Position numbers and translations under genes: made by a program. A DNA stretch of 64,000 nt, from the NCBI GenBank assembly GCA_963728295.1, contig CAVSKB010000013.1, positions 119,406-183,405 on the forward strand. Direction: 5' to 3'. Source of the stretch: DATJKD01 sp963728295. GTDB lineage: Bacteria > Pseudomonadota > Gammaproteobacteria > Steroidobacterales > Steroidobacteraceae. A model generated the notes under the pieces. That model was not told where the DNA came from. It did no database searches and saw only the letters and a list, made by a program, of their open reading frames with translations. Below are positions 8,664 to 17,776 of this stretch, one piece after another; position 1 is the first letter of the stretch; every line of letters begins with the position of its first letter.

Positions 8664-9251
8664 TCAGTGGTTCTGCGCCACGGGCCGGTGCGAAACCGAG
8701 TCGGCGCCGCCGGTATGAATGGCAGCGTCATCTGCCACGGTAAAGGTAACTTCGTTCGGTCGTCCGTCCACGTCGTTGGTACTGCCGACCTGCACCAGGT
8801 AGGGCCGGTCCCGCGTCCACATCATGAACGTGTATCGCGACTGCACCGAGCCTTCGTCGCGCTTGATCGAGTCGAAATCGCCAAACATCGTGCGGCTGCG
8901 ATTTACGACCGCCAGCAGCGAGGGGAGGGTGGGCTCGAAACGAGCGGTCACGCTGGCGAGCGTGGCGTCCGCGCCCACCAGGAAGCATATCTCGCGCGTC
9001 TTGTGCTGCGCCGGCAGCTTGAGCAGCGACTGCTGCGTCTTCGCGCAGTAGCGCGGGCGACCCTGATCGTCCTGGTCCCAGCGACCGCCCGGGTACTTCG
9101 CTTCGATCGCCGGACGGCCGGCATTCCAGGGAAGACCGAAAATTCCACCGCGAAACTGGTCGACCACCGCGCCCGCCACCGCGCTTTCGACCGAGAGCAT
9201 CGCGAGCGCCGCGAGCGCCGCGAGCGCAATGCGGGTATCGAGCCGACTCAT
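8664..9251 (-). CDS. Secreted hypothetical protein
   Basis: A 195-residue protein with a clear signal peptide (RIALAALAALAMLSVESAVA, cleavage likely near residue 26). The mature part starts VVDQFRGGIFGLPWNAGRPA and has two cysteines (RYCAKT and EICFLVG) that could pair in the periplasm. No enzyme motif is visible. The ATG at 9251 is preceded by GGAG at a good distance, which supports the start. The pattern of a short Trp/Gly-rich opening followed by TRFEPTLPS-type strands resembles small periplasmic proteins of unknown function. It stands alone on the minus strand, converging on parA. Confidence 0.7.
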   Translation of the reverse strand: MSRLDTRIALAALAALAMLSVESAVAGAVVDQFRGGIFGLPWNAGRPAIEAKYPGGRWDQDDQGRPRYCAKTQQSLLKLPAQHKTREICFLVGADATLASVTARFEPTLPSLLAVVNRSRTMFGDFDSIKRDEGSVQSRYTFMMWTRDRPYLVQVGSTNDVDGRPNEVTFTVADDAAIHTGGADSVSHRPVAQNH

Positions 9252-9381
9252 GTATCGCTCCAGAATCCTGCGCCAGCCGGAAGTCTAGGCACGACCGCTG
9301 TGGATTAGAGTCGGCACTGCCGGAAACACGACACAGCTCTCATTCGCCTGGCCGACTCCGGACGAACGCGTCACGGGAATT

Positions 9382-10014
9382 TCAAACGCTCTGCTGCGCC
9401 TGCTCGGACCGGGTGACCGTCTCCTCGATCGAAAGCAGATCCTCCGGTGTGTCGAGATTGATGCTTGCGTTCGCCATCGGAATACGTACCAGCTGGTCGA
9501 TGTTGCGGCGGATCACCTGTCGCGGGTCGCGATCACCGCGCAGCTCCATCAAGCCAGGGTAGGTCCAGCGGGGGAAAATGGCGGGCAGTCCCGGGGCGCC
9601 GTCGTAGAGCGCGGCGGCGATCAGGATCGGATGCCGCTTCCAGGCGGCATAGAGGTGCTTGAGGTCGTCGGCCGTCACGGCGACCTGGTCTGCGAGCAGC
9701 AGGAGCAGCCCGTCGCAGCGGGGGGGAGCGCTTTCGACGGCGACGCGGATCGAACTGGCCAGGCCTTCCGGCCAGTCCCGGTTGACGACCACCGACGCCG
9801 CGGATTGACGCAGGGCCGGCGCTATTTCACGCGCATGAGCGCCGATGACAACCGTGACCGAGCGTCCGGCGACGAAGGCTGCATTCGAGATCATCTGGTG
9901 CAGCACCGGCGAGCCGCCGATGCGGACGAGCTGCTTGGGACTTCCAAAACGGGTGGACGCACCCGCGGCCAGGATCACGGCATGGAGTTCGGCGCCGGCG
10001 GTTTCCATGCGCAT
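9382..10014 (-). CDS. NTP-transferase (MobA-like) family protein, possible molybdenum cofactor cytidylyltransferase
   Basis: About 210 residues with the nucleotidyltransferase signature near the N terminus (AVILAAGASTRFGSPKQLV), GGSPVLHQMI, and the metal-binding LLLLADQVAVTADDL. C-terminal residues NINLDTPEDL-like (SINLDTPEDLLSI) match the MocA group, which attaches CMP or GMP to molybdopterin in cofactor maturation of xanthine-dehydrogenase-type enzymes. No such molybdoenzyme is in the window, so the substrate is inferred from family only. The start is uncertain: ATG at 10014 or 10008, or TTG at 10035. It is divergent from thrA. Confidence 0.8.
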   Translation of the reverse strand: MRMETAGAELHAVILAAGASTRFGSPKQLVRIGGSPVLHQMISNAAFVAGRSVTVVIGAHAREIAPALRQSAASVVVNRDWPEGLASSIRVAVESAPPRCDGLLLLLADQVAVTADDLKHLYAAWKRHPILIAAALYDGAPGLPAIFPRWTYPGLMELRGDRDPRQVIRRNIDQLVRIPMANASINLDTPEDLLSIEETVTRSEQAQQSV

Positions 10015-10148
10015 AGTTTGCCTGCTGCGCTGCAAGAAGCTAGAGTGAATTGCACTGCTTTCGGCGTGTCCCCGCCAGTTCGCGGTACGGTTCGTCGCCC
10101 CGATGAGCCGCCGTGCCTGCGTGCACGGCCAAAAAGAGAGTCACCGGT

Positions 10149-12623
10149 TTGGAAGCCTGGAAAGTCCACAAGTTCGGCGGCTCGAGCGTCGCCGATGCCG
10201 TATGCATGCGGCGCGTCGCTTCGATCATCGAGGCGGATACGGCGCGACGCCAGGCCGTCGTGCTGTCTGCGTGCCGCGGCGTCACCGATGCGCTGCTCGA
10301 CCTCGTGGGTCTGGCCGAGCGGCAGGACCCGGCGCTCGAGCCGCGTCTCGGCGAGCTTCGTGCGCGCCATGTGCAGCTCGCCCGTGACCTGCTGCCCCCC
10401 GATGCCTGCGACGAATTCCTTGCCGGTCTCGACCAGGACTGCAACGACATCGCCGGTATCCTGCGCACCGTGCGCACGGTGCGGGCGGCGTCGACGACCA
10501 TGCGCGACCTGGTCGCGGGGTACGGCGAGATCTGGTCGACGCAGGTCTTTACGCGGCTGTTGCACGCCCGCGGCCGGGGCCACGGCAGGACGCAATGGCT
10601 CGATGCCCGGGAGGTGCTGCTGGTGGAGTGGGGGCCGCTCGGGCCCGGCGTCCGCTGGGAACGCTCGCGCGCCAACCTGCTCGCCGCGATACCGCCGGAG
10701 TTCGAGGGAACCGTTGTCGTCACGGGCTTCATCGCCACCGATACACAGGGCCTGCAGACCACCCTCGGTCGCAACGGCAGTGACTTCTCAGCATCGATCT
10801 TTGGCTCGCTTCTAGACGCCGCGGAGATCGTGATCTGGACCGACGTCGACGGCGTGCTGTCGGCCGATCCGCGGCTCGTGCCCGAGGCGACCGTAATCGA
10901 TGCCTTGTCGTACAACGAGGCCATGGAGCTCGCCTATTTCGGCGCCAAGGTCCTGCATCCGCAGACGATGGCGCCCGCCATCCACAAGCGGATTCCGATA
11001 TGGATCCGCAATACCTTTGCACCGGAGCGGGCAGGGACCGTGATCCGCGGCGAGGCCGCGCCGCATCCGATCGTCAAGGGGATCACGACAATCGACGGGG
11101 TCGCGCTCGCCAATCTCGAGGGTGCGGGGATGATCGGGGTCCCCGGCACGGCGCATCGGTTGTTCGGTGCGCTGCGCGAGGATGGAATCTCGGTGATCCT
11201 GATCTCGCAGGGCAGCTCGGAGCACTCGATCTGCTTCGCGGTTCCGGAGGCCGAGGCGCAGCGCGCCGAGCGCATCGTGCGCCGCGCGTTCGACGCCGAA
11301 CTGCGGGAGGGCCAGATCCAGAGCATCGAGATCGACCGTGGCTGCAGCATCCTCGCAGTGGTCGGCGACGGTATGGCGGGTGCGCACGGCGTCGCTGCAC
11401 AGGTGTTCAAGGCACTGGGCTCCGCATCGGTAAACGTGCGCGCGATCGCGCAGGGAGCCTCGGAGCGCAACATCTCGGTGGTGATCGATGGTCGCAGCAG
11501 CGCGCGCGCCCTGCGCGCGGTGCACGCTGGTTTCTACCTTTCGCCGCACACCGTATCCATAGGGCTGGTGGGTCCTGGCCTTGTCGGCGCTGCGCTGCTC
11601 GATCAGATGGGCGGGCAGGTCGAGCGCCTGCGTCGCGATCTCAACCTCGATCTTCGCGTCCGCGGGATCGCCGGATCGAAGCGCATGTCGCTCGCGCCCG
11701 GTGCGATCGCGCTGCCGGGCTGGCGGGCGGAATACGAAGGCGGCACGGACACCGTTGACCTGGGCCGCTTCGCGGACCACGTGCATGCGTCGCACGTGCC
11801 TCACGCCGTCATCATCGACTGCAGCGCGAGCGCCGAGGTCGCGGAGCGCTACGCCGACTGGCTGGCCGCTGGGATCCACGTGGTCACACCGAACAAGAAG
11901 GCCAACAGCGCGCAGTACGGTTACTTCGAACGGCTGCGCGAGGCGCGGCAGAGCGGCAGCGCCCATTACCTCTACGAGGCGACGGTGGGGGCAGGTCTGC
12001 CGATCATCCAGACGCTGCGCGATCTGCGCGAAACGGGCGACGAGATCCGCCGAATCGAAGGAATCTTCTCCGGAACGCTCGCTTACCTCTTCAACACCTG
12101 GGATGGCAGTCAGCCGTTTTCAGCGGTGGTTCGTGCGGCGAAGGCGATGGGGTACACGGAGCCCGATCCGCGGGACGACCTGTCGGGTATGGATGTCGCG
12201 CGCAAGCTCATCATTCTCGGCCGCGAGATGGGTCTCAGGCTCGAGCTCACTGACGTCGCGGTCGAAAGCCTTGTTCCCCCAGCGCTTGCGGGATGCACGG
12301 TGGAGGAGTTTCTCGAGCGGCTGGGGGAGTTCGACGACGGCATGCTGGACAGGCTGACCTCGGCGCGCCGTCAGGGCCAGGTGATGCGCTACGTCGCCTC
12401 GGTCGATGCTGACGGACGCACGCAGGTGGGACTGGTGGAGCTTCCGGCCTCGCATCCCTTTGCCAATATCGCGCTTACCGACAACATCGTGCGCTTCCAG
12501 ACCGCGCGCTATGACCGCAATCCCCTCATCGTGCAGGGTCCTGGGGCCGGTCCGGCGGTCACCGCGGCGGGCGTGTTCGCAGACCTGCTGCGCGTCTGCG
12601 CCTATCTGGGAGCGAAACTGTGA
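10149..12623 (+). CDS. thrA: Bifunctional aspartate kinase / homoserine dehydrogenase I
   Basis: A protein of about 824 residues that catalyses the first and third steps from aspartate to threonine and methionine. The kinase domain opens WKVHKFGGSSVAD and holds NGSDFSASIFGSLLDA and WTDVDGVLSADPR. Two ACT regulatory modules follow (ISVILISQGSSEHSICFAV and VNVRAIAQGASERNISVVI), which in this family bind threonine for feedback control. The dehydrogenase domain starts SIGLVGPGLVGAALLDQM and contains VVTPNKKANS and the catalytic-site GIFSGTLAYLFN. A TTG at 10149 is preferred because AAAGAGAG precedes it; a GTG at 10113 is possible. The upstream region shows no threonine/isoleucine-rich leader peptide. 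It overlaps thrB by four bases, so the operon is translationally coupled. Confidence 0.96.
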   Translation: MEAWKVHKFGGSSVADAVCMRRVASIIEADTARRQAVVLSACRGVTDALLDLVGLAERQDPALEPRLGELRARHVQLARDLLPPDACDEFLAGLDQDCNDIAGILRTVRTVRAASTTMRDLVAGYGEIWSTQVFTRLLHARGRGHGRTQWLDAREVLLVEWGPLGPGVRWERSRANLLAAIPPEFEGTVVVTGFIATDTQGLQTTLGRNGSDFSASIFGSLLDAAEIVIWTDVDGVLSADPRLVPEATVIDALSYNEAMELAYFGAKVLHPQTMAPAIHKRIPIWIRNTFAPERAGTVIRGEAAPHPIVKGITTIDGVALANLEGAGMIGVPGTAHRLFGALREDGISVILISQGSSEHSICFAVPEAEAQRAERIVRRAFDAELREGQIQSIEIDRGCSILAVVGDGMAGAHGVAAQVFKALGSASVNVRAIAQGASERNISVVIDGRSSARALRAVHAGFYLSPHTVSIGLVGPGLVGAALLDQMGGQVERLRRDLNLDLRVRGIAGSKRMSLAPGAIALPGWRAEYEGGTDTVDLGRFADHVHASHVPHAVIIDCSASAEVAERYADWLAAGIHVVTPNKKANSAQYGYFERLREARQSGSAHYLYEATVGAGLPIIQTLRDLRETGDEIRRIEGIFSGTLAYLFNTWDGSQPFSAVVRAAKAMGYTEPDPRDDLSGMDVARKLIILGREMGLRLELTDVAVESLVPPALAGCTVEEFLERLGEFDDGMLDRLTSARRQGQVMRYVASVDADGRTQVGLVELPASHPFANIALTDNIVRFQTARYDRNPLIVQGPGAGPAVTAAGVFADLLRVCAYLGAKL

Positions 12624-13562
12624 GCAACGGCCGCGCCTCGGCGACGGCCTTCGCGCCCGCGAGCGTGGGCAACGTCGCAGTGGGGTTCGACGTGCTGGGT
12701 TTGAGCGTTGCGGCGCTCGGTGATCGCGTACGCGCGGTTCGCCGTGCATGATCCGGGCGTCACGATCCGCTCGGTGTCGGGCGTAGTTCAGGATCTGCCG
12801 CGGATTGCAGAGCGCAACACCGCGGGTATGGCGGTGCTCGCCCTGCAACGCGGCCTCGGCCTGTCCTTCGGGTTCGATCTCGACATCGTGAAGGGGATCC
12901 CGCTCGGGTCCGGGCTCGGCGGCTCGGCTGCCTCCGCCGTGGCGGGCGTCGTCGCCGCCGCTGCGCTCGTCGAGCGCCCGGTCCCGATGACGGAGCTTCT
13001 GAAGTTCGCGATGCAGGGGGAGGCCGTCGCGAGCGGCGCCGTGCACGTCGACAATATTGCGCCGTCGTTGTACGGCGGCCTGGTGCTGACGGTCGGCATA
13101 GACAATCCGCACGTCAAGCAGATTCCGGTGCCCGATGGCGTGCGGTGCGTCGTCGTGCATCCTCACATGATGCTCGGCACCCGCGAAGCCCGCGCGATCC
13201 TCCGCAGCACGGTCGAGTTATCGGACGTAATCTGGCAGCAGGCCAATCTCGCGGGATTCCTGGCCGGCTGCTACACCTCCGATCTGACGCTGATCCGCGA
13301 ATCGCTGCTCGACGTCATCATCGAGCCGCAGCGTCAGGCGCTGATCCCGGGGTTCGCCGACGTCAAGTCGGCCGCGCTGGCGGCCGGCGCGCTCGGCTGC
13401 TCGATCTCCGGCGCAGGACCCAGCGTCTTCGCCTGGGCTCTCGAGTCCGAGGCACCGGCGGTATGCGCCGGGATGGTCGCCGCGTTCGCACGGCACGGCC
13501 TCGCCACGGACAGCTGGCAGTCCGTGATCGAGCCAGCAGGTGCTCGAGTGGTGTCGGACTGA
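12620..13562 (+). CDS. thrB: Homoserine kinase (one frame break)
   Basis: A GHMP-family kinase that phosphorylates homoserine. The N terminus, from the GTG at 12620, reads ATAFAPASVGNVAVGFDVLG. The frame then changes near 12740, and the rest holds the ATP loop PLGSGLGGSAASAVAG, MQGEAVASGAVHVDNIAPSL and the C-terminal CSISGAGPSVFAW. Without the correction the first frame stops at a TGA near 12750 after about 43 codons. Both parts align with one normal homoserine kinase of about 313 residues, so a base error is the likely cause. It overlaps thrA by four bases and thrC by one, as expected for thrABC. Confidence 0.92.
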
Positions 13563-14866
13563 TGTGGTTCGAGAGCACGCGTGACGCATCGCACCGTGTG
13601 ACGCTGGCAACGGCGCTGCGTCGGGGCCTCGCCGCGGATGGCGGGTTGTACGTGCCCGAGCGGCTGCCCGCCGTGAAGTTCGACGCGCTGCATGGTTCCG
13701 AGACCCTTGCCGAGATCGCGCAGCGACTGCTGGCTCCGTTTGCGGCCGGCGATGCGCTCGAAGCCGTGCTGAGCGAGTCAGCGTCGGACGCCTTCAATTT
13801 TCCGGCGCCCGTAACCGACATCGAGAGCGCGCCCGGTCGGCTTTCGGTGCTGGAGCTCTTCCACGGGCCCACTGCCGCCTTCAAGGACTTCGGCGCGCGT
13901 TTCCTCGCCGCAGCGCTCGAGCGGTTGCCTCGCGAGGCTGCTCCGCGTTTCACGGTGCTCGTGGCGACTTCCGGGGACACTGGCGGCGCCGTCGCAGCGG
14001 CGTTTCACGGCCGCCCGTGGGCGCAGGTGGTCGTGCTGTATCCGCGCGGTCTGGTGTCGGCGCGTCAGCAGCAGCAGCTCGCCTGCTGGGGCGGCAACGT
14101 AAGGACGCTCTCCGTGGCGGGAACGTTCGACGACTGCCAGGCGCTGGTCAAAGGCGCATTTGCGAATCCGACGCTCGTGGAGAGCCTCGGGTTGTCGTCG
14201 GCGAACAGCATCAACATCGGCCGGCTGCTGCCGCAGATGGTGTACTACGCCAAGGCCAGTCTCGTGCTTGCCGCCCGGGATCGGGCGCCGCCGAGCTTCA
14301 TCATCCCGACCGGCAACCTCGGGAACGCTCTCGCATGCGTCTGGGCGCGGGAGATGGGACTGCCGATCGGTGACATCGTGCTGGCGACGAACGCAAATCG
14401 TACGGTCGTCGACTACGTCGCTGGCGGGGTGTGGCAACCGAGGCCGAGCGTGGCTACGCTGGCCTCCGCGATGGACGTGGGCAATCCCAGCAATCTCGAA
14501 CGCCTGCGCTGGCTCGACCCGGATCGCGGGTCGCTGCGCGGCCGGCTCGATGCCTGGACGGTCGACGACGAGGAGATCCGCGATACCATCCGTCGCGACT
14601 GGCAGGAGCTCGGGCGTGCGTGGTGCCCGCATACCGCCACGGCGGCCTGCGTCTACCGGCGTTTGCCGGCGTCCCGGCGCGACGGGCGGTGGGTGATCGT
14701 CGCGACCGCGCATCCAGCGAAGTTCGACGAGATCGTCGAGCCGCTGATCGGGGAAAAAGTGCCGATCCCCGACTCGCTTGCTGAAATCCTTGCGCGGCGG
14801 CGGATTGAGCGGCAGATTGCTGCAAGCCCGGAAGAACTACACGAAGCGTTGCTGGAGTACCGGTGA
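13562..14866 (+). CDS. thrC: Threonine synthase
   Basis: An intact 434-residue PLP enzyme that converts O-phosphohomoserine to threonine. The cofactor lysine is K108 in GPTAAFKDFGARF. The phosphate-binding loop is TSGDTGGAVAAAF, and SSANSINIGRLLPQMVYY is the usual mid-protein signature. The ATG overlaps the thrB stop (TGATG). The C terminus (LAEILARRRIERQIAASPEELHEALLEYR) is normal in length for the gammaproteobacterial long form. Last enzyme of the thr operon; the following NERD gene overlaps its stop by four bases. Confidence 0.96.
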   Translation: MWFESTRDASHRVTLATALRRGLAADGGLYVPERLPAVKFDALHGSETLAEIAQRLLAPFAAGDALEAVLSESASDAFNFPAPVTDIESAPGRLSVLELFHGPTAAFKDFGARFLAAALERLPREAAPRFTVLVATSGDTGGAVAAAFHGRPWAQVVVLYPRGLVSARQQQQLACWGGNVRTLSVAGTFDDCQALVKGAFANPTLVESLGLSSANSINIGRLLPQMVYYAKASLVLAARDRAPPSFIIPTGNLGNALACVWAREMGLPIGDIVLATNANRTVVDYVAGGVWQPRPSVATLASAMDVGNPSNLERLRWLDPDRGSLRGRLDAWTVDDEEIRDTIRRDWQELGRAWCPHTATAACVYRRLPASRRDGRWVIVATAHPAKFDEIVEPLIGEKVPIPDSLAEILARRRIERQIAASPEELHEALLEYR

Positions 14867-15447
14867 ATACCTTTGCTGGCTTGCCCATCTGGCTCTGGGT
14901 TGTCTTTGCCGTCGTCGCCGTCGCGTCACTGGCCTTCCTGGGCGTCAGGCAGCTCAGGCTGCTTCGCGCGCGCCGCGCGATCGACAACCTGATCGGCTCC
15001 GTCGCCTACGACGTGTTGAAGAACGTGCTGCTGCCCACGGGGACCGGCGAGCAGATCCACGTCAACTACCTGCTGCTGACGCAGCGCGGCTTGCTCGTGG
15101 TCGATCTGTTCGACGTACCGGGCATGGTGTTTGCCGGCGAGAAAATGGAGCATTGGTCGGTGTTCGGGCCGGACCGGCACTTCACCCTCAGCAATCCGCT
15201 CCCGCTGCTCTACGATCGGGTCGCTGCAGTGCGAGCGGTTGCCGGCGACGTGGCCGTCGATGGCCGTATCGTGTTCTCGATGCGCGGCGAGTTTCCAAAG
15301 GGCCGGCCTGACTCGGTCCTGCGGCTCGATGCGCTACAGGACGAGTTCCCGGTCGTCGACCGCAGCGGCGGCGCGACTGCGGCAGCATTCGCGCCGATCT
15401 GGGAGCGCATCAAGCAGACCGCGCAGCCCAATCCCCTTGCCAGCTGA
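14863..15447 (+). CDS. Membrane-anchored NERD-domain protein
   Basis: 194 residues. One transmembrane helix near the N terminus (LWVVFAVVAVASLAFLGV), then a nuclease-related domain: GSVAYDVLKNVLLPTGTGEQIHVNYLLLTQRGLLVVDLFDVPGMVFAGE. The D-x-L...V-D pattern recalls restriction-like folds, but catalytic function of NERD proteins is largely untested. The GTG start overlaps the thrC stop (GTGA), so it is read on the thr operon transcript, although its link to threonine synthesis is not evident. C-terminal residues are unremarkable. A short hairpin follows. Confidence 0.75.
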   Translation: MNTFAGLPIWLWVVFAVVAVASLAFLGVRQLRLLRARRAIDNLIGSVAYDVLKNVLLPTGTGEQIHVNYLLLTQRGLLVVDLFDVPGMVFAGEKMEHWSVFGPDRHFTLSNPLPLLYDRVAAVRAVAGDVAVDGRIVFSMRGEFPKGRPDSVLRLDALQDEFPVVDRSGGATAAAFAPIWERIKQTAQPNPLAS

Positions 15448-15453
15448 GCGCCG

Positions 15454-15471
15454 CCCCGGCGCCGACCGGGG
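15454..15471. terminator. Hairpin between convergent genes
   Basis: CCCCGG at 15454-15459 pairs with CCGGGG at 15466-15471 around a six-base loop, between the end of the thr operon and the convergent M20 peptidase gene. No T run follows on either strand, so intrinsic termination is only a possibility. Confidence 0.35.
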
Positions 15472-15477
15472 ACCCTA

Positions 15478-16906
15478 TCAGGCGGCGCGCTCCGCTTTGT
15501 CGCGGGCCGCGTGATCGGCGAGTACGCGTGACACGCAGGCGGTAAGCCGGCGCGCGGTGGCGAGGTGCAGGAACTCGTTGGGCCCGTGCGCGTTGGAGTG
15601 AGGTCCGAGCACGCCGGTCACCAGGAACTGAGTCGACGGAAAGCGTTCACCCAGCATGCCCATGAAGGGAATGCTGCCGCCGGTCCCCATGTACATCGCG
15701 TCCTTCCCGAAGTAGACGCGCGAGGCGTCGTGCATGGACTGCTCGAGCCAGGGCGCCACGGGAGGTGCTTCCCAGCCGCCCATCGCCGAGTCGACGTCGA
15801 GCGTGACGCGCGCGCCATGGGGCGGATCTCGCAGCAGGGCGTGCTTCAACGCGTCGACGGCGACGGCAGGGGCGAGTGTTGGTGGCAGCCGCAACGAAAG
15901 CCGCAGCGCGGTGTACGGCCGAAGTACGTTTCCCGCGTCCGCGAACGCAGGCATTCCTTCGGCCCCGGTGACGGACAGCGTCGGGCGCCACGTGTTGTTG
16001 AGCAGCAGTTCGAACGGGTCGTTCGACATCGGGCGCAGTCCAGGCTGCAGTGGAAACTTTTCGTAGACCGAGGCGCCGAGTACAGCCGCAGCGGCAGCGG
16101 CCTGCCGGCGCCGCTCGGCGGGGATCGGGGTGCTGAGCTCGTCGAGAAGGAGCGCGCCCGAGTTGGCGTCCTCGATGCGCGATAGCAGCTCCCGCAATAC
16201 CCGAAAACTCGACGGCACCACGCCGCTTGCCGTGCCCGAGTGCACGCCCTCGGTCAGCACGTCGACGCGCAGCCCGGCGACAAGGTTGCCGCGCAAGGAC
16301 GTCGTGCACCAGAGCTGGTTGTAGTTGCCGCACTCCGCGTCCAGACATACGACCAGGCTGGGCGAGCCGAGCCGGTCGCCCAGGGCCGCGATGTGGTGCT
16401 CGAGGTCGTAGCTGCCGCTCTCTTCGCACGCTTCGATCAGGATCACGCAGCGCGCGTGGGGGATGCCCTGCTGCTCGAGCGCACGTATCGCGGTGAGCGA
16501 GGCGAAGAGGGCGTAGCCGTCGTCCGCGCCGCCCCGGCCATAGAGCCGCCCGTCGCGCAGCACAGGGGTCCATGGCGCGAGACCTTCCGACCAACCCGTA
16601 AATTCCGGCTGCTTGTCCAGGTGCCCGTAGAGCAGCACCGAGTCGTCGATCTGCCCGGGCACGTCGATCAGCAGCACCGGCGTGCGACCCGGAAGCCGGT
16701 GCACGTCGATGCGCATGCCGGGCAGCGCATGCGCCTCCGCCCACGCCGCGCATGAGTTGCACGGCCTTCTCCATGTGCCCATGGGCTTCCCAGTCGGGGT
16801 CGAACGCCGGTGACTTGTTCGGGATGCGGATGTAATCCATCAGCGTCGTGACAATGGATTCATCCCAGCTTCGATCGACCAGAGCCGATGTCTTTTCTGC
16901 ATTCAT
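15478..16906 (-). CDS. M20-family dipeptidase/carboxypeptidase (one frame break)
   Basis: A two-zinc M20 peptidase of about 475 residues. Metal and catalytic motifs are LLYGHLDKQPE (His and Asp), YGRGGADDGYA (bridging Asp), EACEESGS (general base and ligand Glu), VCLDAECGN (Asp) and GPHSNAHGPNEFL (His). The first 55 residues (MNAEKTSALVDRSWDESIV to EKAVQLMRG) are in one frame and the rest in another, with the switch near 16745. The product joins to a normal full-length peptidase, so the break is probably an error. Expected to hydrolyse dipeptides or N-acyl amino acids in the cytosol. It lies just downstream of tatD, behind an AT-rich gap. Confidence 0.87.
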
Positions 16907-16956
16907 AGTTGTTAGAAAACAATAGGTTATAGGTTAATATTAAACTACAAACGAAC
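16907..16956 (-). promoter_or_regulatory. AT-rich promoter-like gap upstream of the M20 peptidase
   Basis: This 50-bp gap between tatD and the peptidase is far richer in A and T than its surroundings. It contains TATAAC and TAATAT hexamers on the minus strand and a short direct repeat (TAGGTTA twice on the plus strand). It is the obvious place for a promoter reading into the peptidase gene, but no convincing -35/-10 pair at 17 bp was identified. Confidence 0.4.
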
Positions 16957-17769
16957 TCATCCGTCGCTTGCGGCCTGCGGAAATCCGAATAGCCGGAGCG
17001 CATTCTGCGTCGTGACGGTCGCGACTGCCGCCGGAGATTCTCCACGCGCCGCTGCAACGGCGGCCAGCACATGGGGGAGGAAACGAGGCTCATTGCGCCG
17101 GTTGCGCGGCTTCGGAGTCAGGTCGCGCGGCAACAGATAGGGCGCGTCCGTCTCGAGCAGCAGACGGTCGGCGGGTACGCGCCGGACGAGCTCGCGCAGA
17201 TGCAGCCCGCGGCGCTCGTCGCAGATCCAGCCGGTAATGCCGATGTAAAGACCGAGCTCCAGATAGTCGTCGAGTTCCGCGGCATCGCCGGTAAAACAAT
17301 GCGCCACACCACCTGCGAGCTTCGGGCGGTACTCGCGCAGAACTCCCATGAATGCGTGGTGCGCGTCCCGCTGATGCAGGAAGACCGGCTTTCCGCTGCC
17401 GACCGCAAGCTCGAGCTGACTGTGGAAGGCGCGCTCCTGGTCGGCATGTGGCGAGAAGTTACGAAAGTAGTCCAGGCCGCATTCACCCACGGCGCCCACC
17501 TCCGGCAGGGCGACCAGCTCGGCGAGCGCCGGTATGTCGGCATCGTGAAACTCCCGGGCATGATGCGGATGGACGCCCGCGGTCGCGCGCAGGAACTGCG
17601 GCCGCGTCCGCACCAGCTCGACCGCCGCGCGCGAACTCGCGAGCGTGCTGCCAGTGATCACCGCGAATCGGACGCCGGCGTTCCAGGCGTCCGCCATCAC
17701 GCGGTCACGATCGCGGTCGAAACTGTCGTGCGCGAGGTTGAGTCCGATATCGGCGAGCACGAACTGCAT
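16957..17769 (-). CDS. tatD: TatD family metal-dependent hydrolase (3'-5' exonuclease)
   Basis: An intact 270-residue TIM-barrel hydrolase very close to E. coli TatD along its length: ADIGLNLAHDSFDRDRDRVM, TAGVHPHHA, GECGLDYFRNFSP, VFLHQRDAH, VAHCFTGD, GITGWICDERRG and LLETDAPYLLPRDLTPKPRN. These motifs supply the two-metal ligands (His, Glu, His, His, Asp). TatD removes nucleotides from single-stranded DNA or RNA and takes part in DNA repair and RNA quality control. It sits 7 bases after the second ABC permease and is probably the last gene of that transcript. Confidence 0.93.
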   Translation of the reverse strand: MQFVLADIGLNLAHDSFDRDRDRVMADAWNAGVRFAVITGSTLASSRAAVELVRTRPQFLRATAGVHPHHAREFHDADIPALAELVALPEVGAVGECGLDYFRNFSPHADQERAFHSQLELAVGSGKPVFLHQRDAHHAFMGVLREYRPKLAGGVAHCFTGDAAELDDYLELGLYIGITGWICDERRGLHLRELVRRVPADRLLLETDAPYLLPRDLTPKPRNRRNEPRFLPHVLAAVAAARGESPAAVATVTTQNALRLFGFPQAASDG

Positions 17770-17776
17770 GGGCTGG

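Noticed and set aside
10020..10148. Threonine-type attenuator leader upstream of thrA
   Set aside because: No short open frame rich in Thr/Ile codons and no terminator/antiterminator hairpins were found.
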